NCBI GenBank assembly: GCA_050184115.1
Contig: JBFXAQ010000001.1
Location: 806,001 to 870,000, forward strand
Direction: 5' to 3'
DNA: 64,000 bases
Origin: JACKNG01 sp050184115
GTDB lineage: Bacteria; Pseudomonadota; Gammaproteobacteria; Ga0077536
Shown: positions 16,846 to 25,080 of the stretch, piece by piece
Position numbering within the stretch: the first letter of the stretch is position 1
How the letters are laid out: each line of letters begins with the position of its first letter
Translations under genes and position numbers: made by a program
The notes under the pieces: model-generated
Databases searched by the model: none
What the model saw: the letters and a program-made list of their open reading frames with translations, nothing else
What the model was told of the DNA's origin: nothing

Positions 16846-18036
16846 TCAGTCCGCCCAGCGCAACTGCAGGTTCTTCACCGTGCGCAACTGGCCGCTCTCG
16901 TAGACCGGTTGCGCTCCCGGAACCAGTTCGGGGTCGGGAATGCGTTTGAGGAATTCCTCGACGCCGACGCGGATCTCGAGGCGTGCGAGATGCTCGCCGA
17001 GGCAACGGTGTGGCCCGACGCCGAACGCCGTGTGCACCACCTCCGCGCGGCTGACGTCGAACACGTGGGGGTCGCTGACCACCGCAGGATCGCGCGAGGC
17101 CGCGGCGAAGTTGAGCCCGATACGGTCGCCGGCGCGCAAAGCTTCTCCCGCCACCTCGGTGTCGGTGCGCACGCTGCGTCCGACCATCACCACTGGCGCG
17201 TAGAGACGCACCGTTTCCTCGACCGCGGTACGCATCGCCTGCGCGTCGTTCATCACCGCGCGGCGCAGCGCGGGCTTTCCGGCCATTTCGACCATCGCGC
17301 CGCCGAGGGCCGTGGTCGTGGTGGCCAGACCGGCGAACACCACGTCGAGCGCCGTATGCACCTTGTCCACCCACGGGCACGGGCCGTCCGCGCGGTCGAC
17401 GCCGGCCAGGATGACGTCGACGATGTCGCCCTGGGGCGGCTGCGTCGCGCGCATCTCCAGGTAGCGCTGCAGGTAGGCATACACGCGCTCGAATGCCGGC
17501 GCGCGCGCTTCCAGCGGGCCGAAGGAATAGACGTCGATCTCCTCGAACAGCATCGGCAGGTCGTCGATGGGGACGCGCATGATGTGCTTGAACAGGACCA
17601 GCCCCGGTAGTTGGGCGGCGAAATCGGCGACGAACTCGCAGCCCCCGCGCGGCGCCACGGCTTCGGCGAGTTCGCGCGCGTAGTTGCGCGCATGCGCCTC
17701 CAGATCCGCGCACGCCGCAACGGTGAAGAAGGGGTTGAGCGCGCGCCGCCAGTTCGAATGGTAGGGCGGGTCGGTATCCTCGGGGATGATCTGCAGGTTG
17801 CCTTCCGGCGGGTCCATCATCCAGCCGTCGCTGCTGGAGAAGGTGCGCCAATCCTGCGCACAGCGGCGCACGTCGCGGTAACGGTTGAACACGCGGTAGC
17901 CGCCGGGTCCGACGTTGCTGTGCGCGACCGGGCAATGCGCGACCAGATGCGCCATGGCGTCCTCGAAGCGCGTGGTGAAGACCGGGCTCTCGATGTCGAA
18001 ATCGTCGCCAAGGCGTTGCAGTTCGTCGTCGTTCAT
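16846..18036 (-). CDS. cytochrome P450 lacking the I-helix acid
   Basis: A 396-residue soluble bacterial P450. Visible are the K-helix EETVRLY (ExxR), the heme loop AFGVGPHRCLGEHLAR with the thiolate Cys and the I-helix VVFAGLATTTTALGG. In most P450s the I-helix reads (A/G)Gx(D/E)T(T/S), where the acid and Thr manage protons for oxygen cleavage. Here the acid position is Ala (GCC codon), while the following Thr remains. It is the sixth gene in a tightly spaced leftward run with a Rieske oxygenase, SnoaL-like protein and amidohydrolases (19 bases after the Rieske gene). No ferredoxin or reductase partner is encoded in the window. Confidence 0.92.
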   Translation of the reverse strand: MNDDELQRLGDDFDIESPVFTTRFEDAMAHLVAHCPVAHSNVGPGGYRVFNRYRDVRRCAQDWRTFSSSDGWMMDPPEGNLQIIPEDTDPPYHSNWRRALNPFFTVAACADLEAHARNYARELAEAVAPRGGCEFVADFAAQLPGLVLFKHIMRVPIDDLPMLFEEIDVYSFGPLEARAPAFERVYAYLQRYLEMRATQPPQGDIVDVILAGVDRADGPCPWVDKVHTALDVVFAGLATTTTALGGAMVEMAGKPALRRAVMNDAQAMRTAVEETVRLYAPVVMVGRSVRTDTEVAGEALRAGDRIGLNFAAASRDPAVVSDPHVFDVSRAEVVHTAFGVGPHRCLGEHLARLEIRVGVEEFLKRIPDPELVPGAQPVYESGQLRTVKNLQLRWAD

Positions 18037-18055
18037 GGCGGTGCCCTCTGCGCAG

Positions 18056-19210
18056 TCAGGACGTTGGTTCGCCCATCAGCCGCGCGATGGTGCGGTGGTA
18101 ATTCTGCACTGCTGGTTCGTTGCGCCCGAAGACGAACTCGCGGTTGGCACCCGACCCGAGACCGGCCTGGATGGTGCCGCCGACCGCGTAGTCCTCGTCG
18201 CGCACGGCCTGCAGGACGACGGCGCTGAAGGCCTCGGAGGCGGCGCGCGCGGCCTCCGTGGTGGGTGGTTCCGCGACCAGCACTACCTGTCGCGTGGTCG
18301 TGGTCGCCGGTGTCGGGCCGGGAAAGATTTGGCTGACCAGGCAGTGGTCGCCGAGGATCCCCGAGATCGAGAGATTCGGAAAGCAGTTGTGGATGAGCCG
18401 GATGTGCGCGTTCACGTTCCAGTCCGACTCCGGTTGTTCGACCAGGTCGGCGAGCGACTTGCGCCCGAAGGTCAGGCGCTGGTGCGGGCCCCAGGTATCG
18501 AGTACGAGCAGGTTGCCGATGGTGAACTTGCCGACCGTCCTGCCGTGCAGCGAGTTGTGGTGGTAGGCCTCGAGATAGCCATCCAGCGCGACCTTCCAGC
18601 CGGGGCCGTCGAGTTCGCGGGTTTCGAAGATGGTCCAGCTGTCGAGCGCGAGATGGGCAAGCTCCGCGGCGAAGTCGCCCAGCCAGTCGTCGATAGCGCA
18701 GGTTTCGCCGGGCGTCAGGAGGACGTAGACGAGCCCGACCCGCTCCTCGCACCACAATTCGGTGAGGCCGAGTTGGTCGTGATCGACTTCGCCGAAGGTG
18801 TCGGCGGCGTAACGGCTGACCAACCGGCCTTCGCTGTCGTAGGCCCAGGCGTGGTAGGGGCAGGTGAACACGCGCGCGTGGCCGTTACCGGGCTTGCACA
18901 CCTGCGCGCCGCGGTGGCGGCAGGCATTGATGAAGGCGCGGGCCCGTCCATCCCGGCCGCGCACCAGGATGACGGGTACGCCGAGCACCTCGGTCGCGCG
19001 GTAGTCGCCGGGTGCGGGAATCTCGATCGACAGGGCGAGAGCCAGCGGCAACCGTTTGAACACGCGTTCGATCTCGCGTTTGTAGCGGTCCGGGTCGAGG
19101 TAGGCGGCGACCGGGATGCGCATCACCGATTCGGCCTGGTCGGTGGTGCCGTTGCGGTAGTGCTCCAGCGCGCGGCGGGTGAGTTCGCGCATCTGCTCGG
19201 TGCGATTCAT
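18056..19210 (-). CDS. Rieske non-heme iron oxygenase, alpha-subunit type
   Basis: A 384-residue protein with an N-terminal Rieske 2Fe-2S domain (NACRHRGAQVC then TCPYHAWAYDSEG, about residues 85-120) and a C-terminal catalytic domain where DGYLEAYHHNSLHGRT gives the His-x4-His pair for mononuclear iron with Asp further on. Family members add one or two oxygen atoms to aromatic or alicyclic substrates, or demethylate O- and N-methyl groups. No small beta subunit accompanies it unless the adjacent SnoaL-like protein, which has the same cone-shaped fold as beta subunits, fills that place. Spacing to that gene is 22 bases. Confidence 0.92.
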   Translation of the reverse strand: MNRTEQMRELTRRALEHYRNGTTDQAESVMRIPVAAYLDPDRYKREIERVFKRLPLALALSIEIPAPGDYRATEVLGVPVILVRGRDGRARAFINACRHRGAQVCKPGNGHARVFTCPYHAWAYDSEGRLVSRYAADTFGEVDHDQLGLTELWCEERVGLVYVLLTPGETCAIDDWLGDFAAELAHLALDSWTIFETRELDGPGWKVALDGYLEAYHHNSLHGRTVGKFTIGNLLVLDTWGPHQRLTFGRKSLADLVEQPESDWNVNAHIRLIHNCFPNLSISGILGDHCLVSQIFPGPTPATTTTRQVVLVAEPPTTEAARAASEAFSAVVLQAVRDEDYAVGGTIQAGLGSGANREFVFGRNEPAVQNYHRTIARLMGEPTS

Positions 19211-19232
19211 GACGGACTCCCGGGTCGTGGAT

Positions 19233-19802
19233 TCAGGCGCCGGGCGCGACGTGGGTGCGGTGGAACTCGAGCCACGGCGCGAGGGTTTCCGGGTAGTCGG
19301 CCGGCAGGCGCTGGCCCTTGATGCTCAGGCGGTTGCGATCCTTCAAGGCGGTCGGGTACTCGGTCACGGGCACGTAGTAGAGGAAGCTGATCACGCGCTT
19401 CCTGAAGCGCCACACGCCGTCGTCGCGCTGGTAGTCGTCGTGGTAGCGCATCGCGGCCCAGCTGACCACGTCGCTCGGGCAGGTCTCGGCGTGGCTCAGC
19501 ACGAGGCCGCTGGCGCGGTTCGGATCGTGCGGGTCGAAGCTCACGCTGTGATCGTGGGTCCAGTGGAAGGCTGGCCCACGGACCTTGAACAGTTCGATGA
19601 ACATGGTTTCGATGGCATCGCGCCCGTTGGCGACCATCGCGCCGCTCGGCGAGTCGAAACAACCGTCCACCGTGAACAGGTCGACGAGGCGGGGCATGTC
19701 GTGCTCGTCGCAGGCGATGGCGTAGGCGGTGACGAGATCGGCGATCGCGTGACGCGATTCGAGGCGGTCGATGGCGGCTTTCAGCTCGGCGATTTCGGAC
19801 AT
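19233..19802 (-). CDS. SnoaL/NTF2-like protein, possible Rieske beta-type partner
   Basis: A 189-residue protein, MSEIAELKAAIDRLESRHAI onward. Its pattern ADLVTAYAIACDEHDMPRLVDLFTVDGCFDS is the standard SnoaL-like opening, followed by WTHDHSVSFD and WAAMRYHDDYQRDDGVWRF. The fold is used by hydratases, isomerases and the beta subunits of ring-hydroxylating dioxygenases. Adjacency to the Rieske alpha-type gene and similar length to beta subunits (about 170-190) make a structural partnership plausible, but an independent dehydratase role in the same pathway is equally possible. A GGGGGGAGAG stretch lies just before the ATG. Confidence 0.82.
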   Translation of the reverse strand: MSEIAELKAAIDRLESRHAIADLVTAYAIACDEHDMPRLVDLFTVDGCFDSPSGAMVANGRDAIETMFIELFKVRGPAFHWTHDHSVSFDPHDPNRASGLVLSHAETCPSDVVSWAAMRYHDDYQRDDGVWRFRKRVISFLYYVPVTEYPTALKDRNRLSIKGQRLPADYPETLAPWLEFHRTHVAPGA

Positions 19803-19820
19803 GGCTCTCCCCCCGGTTGA

Positions 19821-20813
19821 TCAGTGCGTGCCCGCGCGCAGCAGGCGGCGCGCGTTGGCGGTGTAGGCCCGCGCTTCGTCGCGCAGGTTGCCGGCTTGCT
19901 GGTCCCAGCCGGCGAAGTTGGTGCCGAACACCAGCCGGTCCCGGTTGACGTGGCGTTCGAGCAGGGCCAGCGAGTCGTCGGCGTGGACGTGGATGTCGAA
20001 CCACAGACGGTGCAGCAAGGTCTCGAAAGCGCCGTCCGCGCGCAGGCTCGCGCTCGCCCACGGGCGCTTGCGCGCCGCGCTCGCCATGCGGCCAAACAGA
20101 TAGCCGGTAGCACCGCCGCCGTGACTGATGCAGACATCGAGCGCCGGGTGGCGATCGAGCACGCCGCCGTAGATGAGCGTGGCGACGGCGATGGTCTCCT
20201 GCGCGGCGAAGCCGACGATGATGTCGAGATCGAATTGCCGCAAGCCGGGGTCCCCGGGTGGTCCGTCGATGCCGGCCGGCGCGGGATGGATGAACAACGG
20301 CACGTCGAGTTCGATCAGCGCGGCATAGAAGCGATCGAGCGCGGGGTCGTTCAGCCTGCGGCCGAAATCGGTGCCGACGTAAGGTCCGAACATGCCGAGT
20401 TCGCCGACCGCGCGCCGCGTCTCCTCGATGGCGGCGTCGATGTCCTGCATCGGCACGGCGGCGAACGCGCCGAGACGTTCACGATGCGGGGCGATCGCCG
20501 CGGCGAGGGCGTCGTTGTGTGTGCGGCAGAAACCCACCGCGGTCGGCGTGTCGATGAAATGGAAGTAGGTCAGCGGATTCGGCGACAGCACCTGGAAGTC
20601 GATGCCGGCGCTATCCATGGCGGCGAGACGCAGCGCGGGATCCATGAACGGGCTGCCGCGGTAACGCACGCCCAGGAGTTCGTAGTCACCGACGCGGAAG
20701 CGCGGTTTCTCTTCGTGACCGAGCTCCGGGCCATGGGCGCCGGCGGCACCGAAGGTCTCTTCGAGCACGGCATGGGCGTGGACGTCGATGGTCTCGGCGT
20801 CGGCGAGGCTCAC
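19821..20813 (-). CDS. amidohydrolase 2 (ACMSD-like) family protein
   Basis: A 330-residue TIM-barrel hydrolase beginning at GTG (20811-20813), which overlaps the TGA of the upstream amidohydrolase as GTGA. Metal ligands appear in TIDVHAHAVLEE (His-x-His), FIHPAPAGIDG and CISHGGGATGYLFGRM, and the closing GTNFAGWDQQAGN is where ACMSD-like enzymes hold the final metal Asp in GTD; here it reads GTN. Family reactions are decarboxylation of aromatic or ring-cleavage acids, and lactone or amide hydrolysis. It belongs to the P450/Rieske run. The missing terminal Asp may indicate an unusual metal site. Confidence 0.85.
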   Translation of the reverse strand: MSLADAETIDVHAHAVLEETFGAAGAHGPELGHEEKPRFRVGDYELLGVRYRGSPFMDPALRLAAMDSAGIDFQVLSPNPLTYFHFIDTPTAVGFCRTHNDALAAAIAPHRERLGAFAAVPMQDIDAAIEETRRAVGELGMFGPYVGTDFGRRLNDPALDRFYAALIELDVPLFIHPAPAGIDGPPGDPGLRQFDLDIIVGFAAQETIAVATLIYGGVLDRHPALDVCISHGGGATGYLFGRMASAARKRPWASASLRADGAFETLLHRLWFDIHVHADDSLALLERHVNRDRLVFGTNFAGWDQQAGNLRDEARAYTANARRLLRAGTH

Positions 20814-22177
20814 GGTGCCGGGGCCCCGGGTTTCGCGACCGTCGACTCGCTCAGCCCGTCGACCACGTCGCGCGTGAGAATGCGCGAGCCGTAGTGCGAC
20901 GGCCGCCAGCCCGGCGGATCGCGGCGCGGCGGAATGGCCGGTAGGCTGACCTCGGCGCCGTCGAGGATTACGTGACGGATCCGCGCGCGCTCGCCGAGCA
21001 GCGTGACGTCGCGGGCGACGTCGCCGTCGACGACCAGGATATCGGCCAGCCGGCCCGCCTCGATCGCACCCGTCTCGCCCTCCAGGCGCAGCGCCACCGC
21101 GTTGTCGCTGGTCGCCGCCTTGATGGCCTCGAGCGGGGTGAAGCCGAGGTCGCGTACGAACACTTCGAGTTCGCGGTAATGCCAGTCGCCGTAGGGGGTG
21201 AGCGAGAAGCCGCTCTCGGTCCCGCACAACAGGGGCACACCGGCCGCGTAGGCGCGTCGCAGCATCGCAGCCGACTCGCTGATCTCGCGACGGAACAGTT
21301 CGCGGATCGCGGGCGAGGCGCCGATGGCCTCGCCGTAGTCGGCGAGATTGGCCTGGAAGGTGAAGGTCGGCACGATCGGCACGCGGCGCTCGATTACCGC
21401 CTCCAGGGCCGCTTCGTCCATGTAGGTCGCATGCAGGATCATGTCCATGCCGGCGAGCGCGGCGTCGCGCGTGCTGCTGGCGCCGCGGCAGTGGCCGACC
21501 ACCGGTGTGCCGAGTTCGTGGGCGGTATCGCAGACCAGGCGCATCTCGTCCAGGCTCCATACCTGCACTTCACCCGCCACCCGCTGGCGCGGGGTGAGGC
21601 CGGTGACGTGGACCTTGATCCAGTCGACACCGTTCTTGATCTGGCGGCGCACGGCCTGGACGATCTCGTCGCGGCCGTTCACCACCAGGCCGTAGCCACG
21701 GCGCCCTTCGTCGGGGATCAGGCGGCCCGCGGTGCCGCCGACCGAGGTGAGCAGGGCGTTGCCGCCGGTCGCCATGCGCGGCCCGGTGACGATGCCGGCC
21801 TCGATGGCATCGCGCAGGTCGACGCCGATTTCGTACAGGGAATCGGCATCGAGAAAGCCGGTGACGCCGGCGGCGAGCAGCTTGGGCACGTGGGCGGCAG
21901 CGATGATCGCGGCCAGCCCCTCGCGTCGATGGAAGAACAACTCGTCGTTCGAATTCGGCTCGTCGAAACTGATGTGGCAGTGAGCGTCGATGAGGCCGGG
22001 CATGACCGTCATGCCGGTGGCATCGATGCGCCGCGCGGCTGGCGGCACGACGGGTGGCTCGGCGGCATCGTGCACGCCCACGATGCGCCCATCGCGCACG
22101 ACGACGTCGGCGCGTCGTGGCGGGTTGCCGAGGCCGTCTACGACCAGGCCGCCACTGATGATGAGTCCGTCGGTCAT
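20810..22177 (-). CDS. metal-dependent amidohydrolase (imidazolonepropionase/prolidase-like)
   Basis: A 455-residue amidohydrolase with the usual two-part beta domain (MTDGLIISGGLVVDGLG and a closing ADILVVDGDVARDV) around a barrel. The sequence VMPGLIDAHCHISFDEP gives His-x-His, DWIKVHVTG the bridging Lys, and VGHCRGASS and ILHATYMDE the remaining His ligands. The terminal acid position reads CGTESGFS, Glu instead of the more common Asp. Relatives hydrolyse cyclic amides, Xaa-Pro dipeptides or hydantoin-like rings. It is coupled to the second amidohydrolase by GTGA and follows the first P450 by 42 bases. This suggests ring opening after oxygenation, as inference. Confidence 0.87.
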   Translation of the reverse strand: MTDGLIISGGLVVDGLGNPPRRADVVVRDGRIVGVHDAAEPPVVPPAARRIDATGMTVMPGLIDAHCHISFDEPNSNDELFFHRREGLAAIIAAAHVPKLLAAGVTGFLDADSLYEIGVDLRDAIEAGIVTGPRMATGGNALLTSVGGTAGRLIPDEGRRGYGLVVNGRDEIVQAVRRQIKNGVDWIKVHVTGLTPRQRVAGEVQVWSLDEMRLVCDTAHELGTPVVGHCRGASSTRDAALAGMDMILHATYMDEAALEAVIERRVPIVPTFTFQANLADYGEAIGASPAIRELFRREISESAAMLRRAYAAGVPLLCGTESGFSLTPYGDWHYRELEVFVRDLGFTPLEAIKAATSDNAVALRLEGETGAIEAGRLADILVVDGDVARDVTLLGERARIRHVILDGAEVSLPAIPPRRDPPGWRPSHYGSRILTRDVVDGLSESTVAKPGAPAP

Positions 22178-22219
22178 GTTGCGATGCTCCCCCGCGCTTC
22201 GTCGATTTCGGCGATGCCT

Positions 22220-23407
22220 TCAGTACGCGACCGGCAGGGTCCGTGCACCGCGCACCCACAACGACGACAACCAGTCCGTGGTGTCGCCGAGCCGCCGGAT
22301 GTTCGGCATGCGTTCCAGCACCGTCTCGATCGCGATCGCGCCCATGCGCCGCCCGAGCGAACCACCGGGGCAGTAGTGCGGGCCGTGGGCGAAGGACAGG
22401 TGGCCGTGCGGGTCACGCGCAAGGTCGAAGCGATCGGGGTCGGTGAAGCGGCGTTCGTCGCGGTTGGCGGAACTGATGTAGGACAGCACGTAGGCGCCAC
22501 CGGGGATGACCTGGCCGTGGAGTTCGAGGTCGCGTGTCGCGGTCTGGAACACGAGGTTCACCGGCGACCAGTAGCGCAGGGTTTCGTCGACGAGCGGACC
22601 CGCGAGCGCGTGGTCGGCCAGTACGGCCGCGTGGACCTCGGGGTTTTCGAACATCGCGATCAGGGAACTGCTGATGAGATGCGATGGCGTTTCCGAGCCA
22701 CCGAAGTGGGTGAGGATGGTGGTGCTGAGCACCTGGATCTCCTGGAGCATGTCGCCGTCGATCTCGGCCGTGAGCAGGGTCGAGATGAAATCGTCGGCCG
22801 GGTTGGCGCGGCGCTCCGCGATGGCACCCTCGAGGTAGCGCCTGAGTTCGGCGACGCTCGCCCGGATGCGCGCGACGTCGGCCGCGGAAAGGCTGGCGCG
22901 GTTGGCGGCATTGAGCAGGTCGGCCGTCCACACCTTGAAGTTCTCGCGCTGGGCCGGGTCGACGCCGATCAGTTCCGCGGTCACGCTGACCGGGATGTAG
23001 GCGGCGAAATCGTTGACGAAGTCGAACTCGCGGCCACGCGCCTCGATCTCGTCGAGCAGGCCGTTGACGATCGCGCGCACCTTGGGCTCCATGCGGCGCG
23101 TCACCGAGGGCACGAACGCGGTGGCCGTCAGCTTGCGCAGCGGCGTGTGCTCGGGCGGATCCATGGCGATGATCGACGTCGTCTCCGGCACCGGGTCGAG
23201 ATCGCCGAAAGCCTGGGCGATGAAATCCCTGGCCGAGTAGTCTTCGGGATGCAGGAAGGTGTTCTTGCAGTCGTCGTAGCGAAACAGGCCCCAGGCCTTG
23301 AGCGGTTCGATGTAGTGGACCGGCGCTTCGTCGCGCAGGCGGCGATACCAACGATAGGGGTCGACCTGGACGTCGCGGCGGGTGGGGTCGAAGTCGATCG
23401 GGGTCAC
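22220..23407 (-). CDS. cytochrome P450 (canonical I-helix acid present)
   Basis: A 395-residue P450. I start it at the GTG of 23405-23407 (VTPIDFDPTRRDVQVDPYRW), which matches normal P450 N-termini and has GAGG upstream; a TTG 22 codons earlier (23473) is in frame but is followed by unlikely sequence. The I-helix reads HFGGSETPSHL with the acid, the K-helix DETLRYW, and the heme loop FAHGPHYCPGGSLGRR with the thiolate Cys. It heads the leftward run P450, amidohydrolase, amidohydrolase, SnoaL, Rieske, P450 (gaps 42, overlap 4, 7, 22 and 19 bases). Closest general type is the soluble terpene/steroid-like bacterial P450 class; substrate unknown. Confidence 0.9.
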   Translation of the reverse strand: MTPIDFDPTRRDVQVDPYRWYRRLRDEAPVHYIEPLKAWGLFRYDDCKNTFLHPEDYSARDFIAQAFGDLDPVPETTSIIAMDPPEHTPLRKLTATAFVPSVTRRMEPKVRAIVNGLLDEIEARGREFDFVNDFAAYIPVSVTAELIGVDPAQRENFKVWTADLLNAANRASLSAADVARIRASVAELRRYLEGAIAERRANPADDFISTLLTAEIDGDMLQEIQVLSTTILTHFGGSETPSHLISSSLIAMFENPEVHAAVLADHALAGPLVDETLRYWSPVNLVFQTATRDLELHGQVIPGGAYVLSYISSANRDERRFTDPDRFDLARDPHGHLSFAHGPHYCPGGSLGRRMGAIAIETVLERMPNIRRLGDTTDWLSSLWVRGARTLPVAY

Positions 23408-23752
23408 ACTCGGGGGCCTCGCGTTCGGGTGTTCGTGGAAACGGTGCCGCGGGCTGAGCGTCTCCGGCGGCAATTACCCGCGGGTTACCCGTACACGGTC
23501 GTTCGGTGGTGACGGCGTCGCCCGTTTGGCGCGCGGCCGCGCGGGTGCGGCTGGCGCTGGCGGCAGCCCGAGCCGCAGCGAAGCGCTACGCGAAAACCGT
23601 AAGCTAGCTTACCAAAGCAGCGCAGACAAGGGCTGCGCCTGGGGCGTCGAATGCGTGTCGGTGAGCCCTCGGGGGCGTTGGGATGCGGGCGGTTGGCGCG
23701 TATCACCGGCCGGGCGCCACGCGTTCACCCGCATGTCTGCGCGTGTCCTGAC
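23408..23752. other. 345-base intergenic region upstream of the P450 run
   Basis: No convincing gene. It holds the perfect 14-base palindrome at 23599-23612, a smaller palindrome ACCCGCGGGT at 23476-23485, and GC-rich sequence. As the only sizeable gap ahead of the six-gene oxygenase run, it is the likely site of that operon's promoter and operator. No clear -10/-35 pair was recognised. Confidence 0.6.
23599..23612. promoter_or_regulatory. perfect palindrome, candidate operator
   Basis: GTAAGCTAGCTTAC is fully self-complementary and AT-rich against its surroundings, about 190 bases upstream of the first P450 of the catabolic run. TetR- or MarR-type repressors bind palindromes of this kind, but no regulator gene lies next to it. 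Function is inferred from form and place only. Confidence 0.5.
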
Positions 23753-24958
23753 CTAGATGGCGCCGGCGGCACGCAGGGCCGCGATCTGGTCCGGCGTGCG
23801 CCCGAGTGCAGCGAGGACGGCGTCGTTGTCGGCGCCGGCCGGTCGTGCCGGCGAGCGGATCGCGCCCGGCGTCGCCGACAGCTTGATCGGGATGCCGGGC
23901 TGCACGGCGTCGGGCAGCGCGGGATCGTCGACCGCGACGATCATGTCGCGGTGACGCAGCTGGGGATCGGCCAGCGCCTCGGCCAGCGTGTTGACCTCGG
24001 CCACGCAGACGTCGGTAGCCGCGAAGTGCGCCACCCACTCGGCCAGTGGGCGGGTGCGGATGATGGCGGCGACCTCGGCGTGATGGTCGCGTTGGGCGAC
24101 TGATGCAGCGCGCTGGAAATCGTCGCGCTGCATGCGTGCGGCGGCGAGTTCGGGACGACCGACGGCGGCGCAGAAGTTGTGCCACAGCCAGGGCTCCATG
24201 CAGCCGACGGTGAGCCAGCGGCCGTCCGCCGTCTCGTAGACGGTGTAGTAGGGCTGTTCCCCGGCGAACACGTTGTCGCCACGCGCCGGTTCCGGCCCGC
24301 CGACGAAGAAATTGCGAATGCCGGGCACGGCAGCGAGGAGCGCGAAGCTCGCATCGAGGTAGGACACGTCGACGTGCTGGCCGTGGCCCGAGGCGTGGCG
24401 CGCGAGGAGCGCGAGCAGGATGCCGACCACGCCGTGCAGGGTGGCGCCGGCGTAGTCGCCGATGATGTTGAGCGGGATGACCGGCGGCCCCTCGCGATGG
24501 CCGACCAGGCCGAGCGCGCCGGCCAGCGCGAGGTAGTTGAGGTCGTGGCCGGCGCGGGCGGCGTAGGGTCCATCCTGCCCGAAGCCCGACAACGAGCAGT
24601 AGACCAGGCGTGGATTGAGGGCGGACAGGGTCGCGTAGTCGCAACCGAGGCGCGCGGTGACGCCAGGCCGGAAGCCCTCGACGACGACGTCAGCCGTGCG
24701 GGCGAGATCCTGCACCACGGCCTGCGCGTCGGGGTGCTTGAGGTTCAGCGTGATGCTCTGCTTGTTGCGGTTGGTGTATTCCGACTTCACCCAGATGTCG
24801 TCGTCGGCGACGGCATTGTCCTTGTCGCCGCCGGCACCGCGCGGCGTCTCGACGCGGATGACCTCGGCGCCCATGTCGGCCAGCATCATGGTGCAGTAGC
24901 TGCCTGGGGCGACACGGTTCAGTTCGATGACGCGGATGCCGTCGAGGGGCATGGGCAT
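23753..24958 (-). CDS. family III CoA-transferase (CaiB/BaiF) or acyl-CoA racemase
   Basis: A 401-residue protein starting MPMPLDGIRVIELNRVAPG, with AGGAGGT 7 bases before the ATG. The CaiB/BaiF pattern is clear: GSYCTMMLADMGAEVIRVE, the adenine-binding stretch YTNRNKQSITLNLKHPDAQ, VVVEGFRPGVTARLG and PLNIIGDYAGATLHG containing the Asp that forms the acyl-anhydride in CoA-transferases. Members move CoA between carboxylates, or epimerise 2-methylacyl-CoA. Its presence next to oxygenases suggests CoA activation of an oxidised acid. It is divergent from the nitronate monooxygenase, with a long inverted repeat in the shared upstream region. Confidence 0.9.
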   Translation of the reverse strand: MPMPLDGIRVIELNRVAPGSYCTMMLADMGAEVIRVETPRGAGGDKDNAVADDDIWVKSEYTNRNKQSITLNLKHPDAQAVVQDLARTADVVVEGFRPGVTARLGCDYATLSALNPRLVYCSLSGFGQDGPYAARAGHDLNYLALAGALGLVGHREGPPVIPLNIIGDYAGATLHGVVGILLALLARHASGHGQHVDVSYLDASFALLAAVPGIRNFFVGGPEPARGDNVFAGEQPYYTVYETADGRWLTVGCMEPWLWHNFCAAVGRPELAAARMQRDDFQRAASVAQRDHHAEVAAIIRTRPLAEWVAHFAATDVCVAEVNTLAEALADPQLRHRDMIVAVDDPALPDAVQPGIPIKLSATPGAIRSPARPAGADNDAVLAALGRTPDQIAALRAAGAI

Positions 24959-24987
24959 GGCGGTGACCTCCTGGCTGCGGGTGAATG

Positions 24988-25057
24988 GCGACAGTTTACT
25001 TTTCGATTTCACGCTGTGGGGGCGCACCGCCGTGGCCGGGAAAAGTAGACTGTCCCC
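24988..25057. repeat. inverted repeat between divergent genes
   Basis: The left arm GACAGTTTACTTTTC (24990-25004) and right arm GAAAAGTAGACTGTC (25040-25054) are complementary at 14 of 15 positions, with 35 bases between. The right arm is extended to GGGAAAAGTAGACTGTCCCC. The element fills the region between the CoA-transferase ribosome site and the nitronate monooxygenase start. It may be a shared operator, an mRNA stem-loop, or a member of a dispersed REP-like family. Sequence alone cannot decide. Confidence 0.75.
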
Positions 25058-25080
25058 ATTCGTCCCTGCGGAGTTCCACG

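Noticed and set aside
20972..23512. An 846-codon plus-strand frame opposite the amidohydrolase and P450 genes
   Set aside because: Low-information Ala/Val/Arg/Gly composition, no motif, fully explained as a shadow of the opposite-strand genes.
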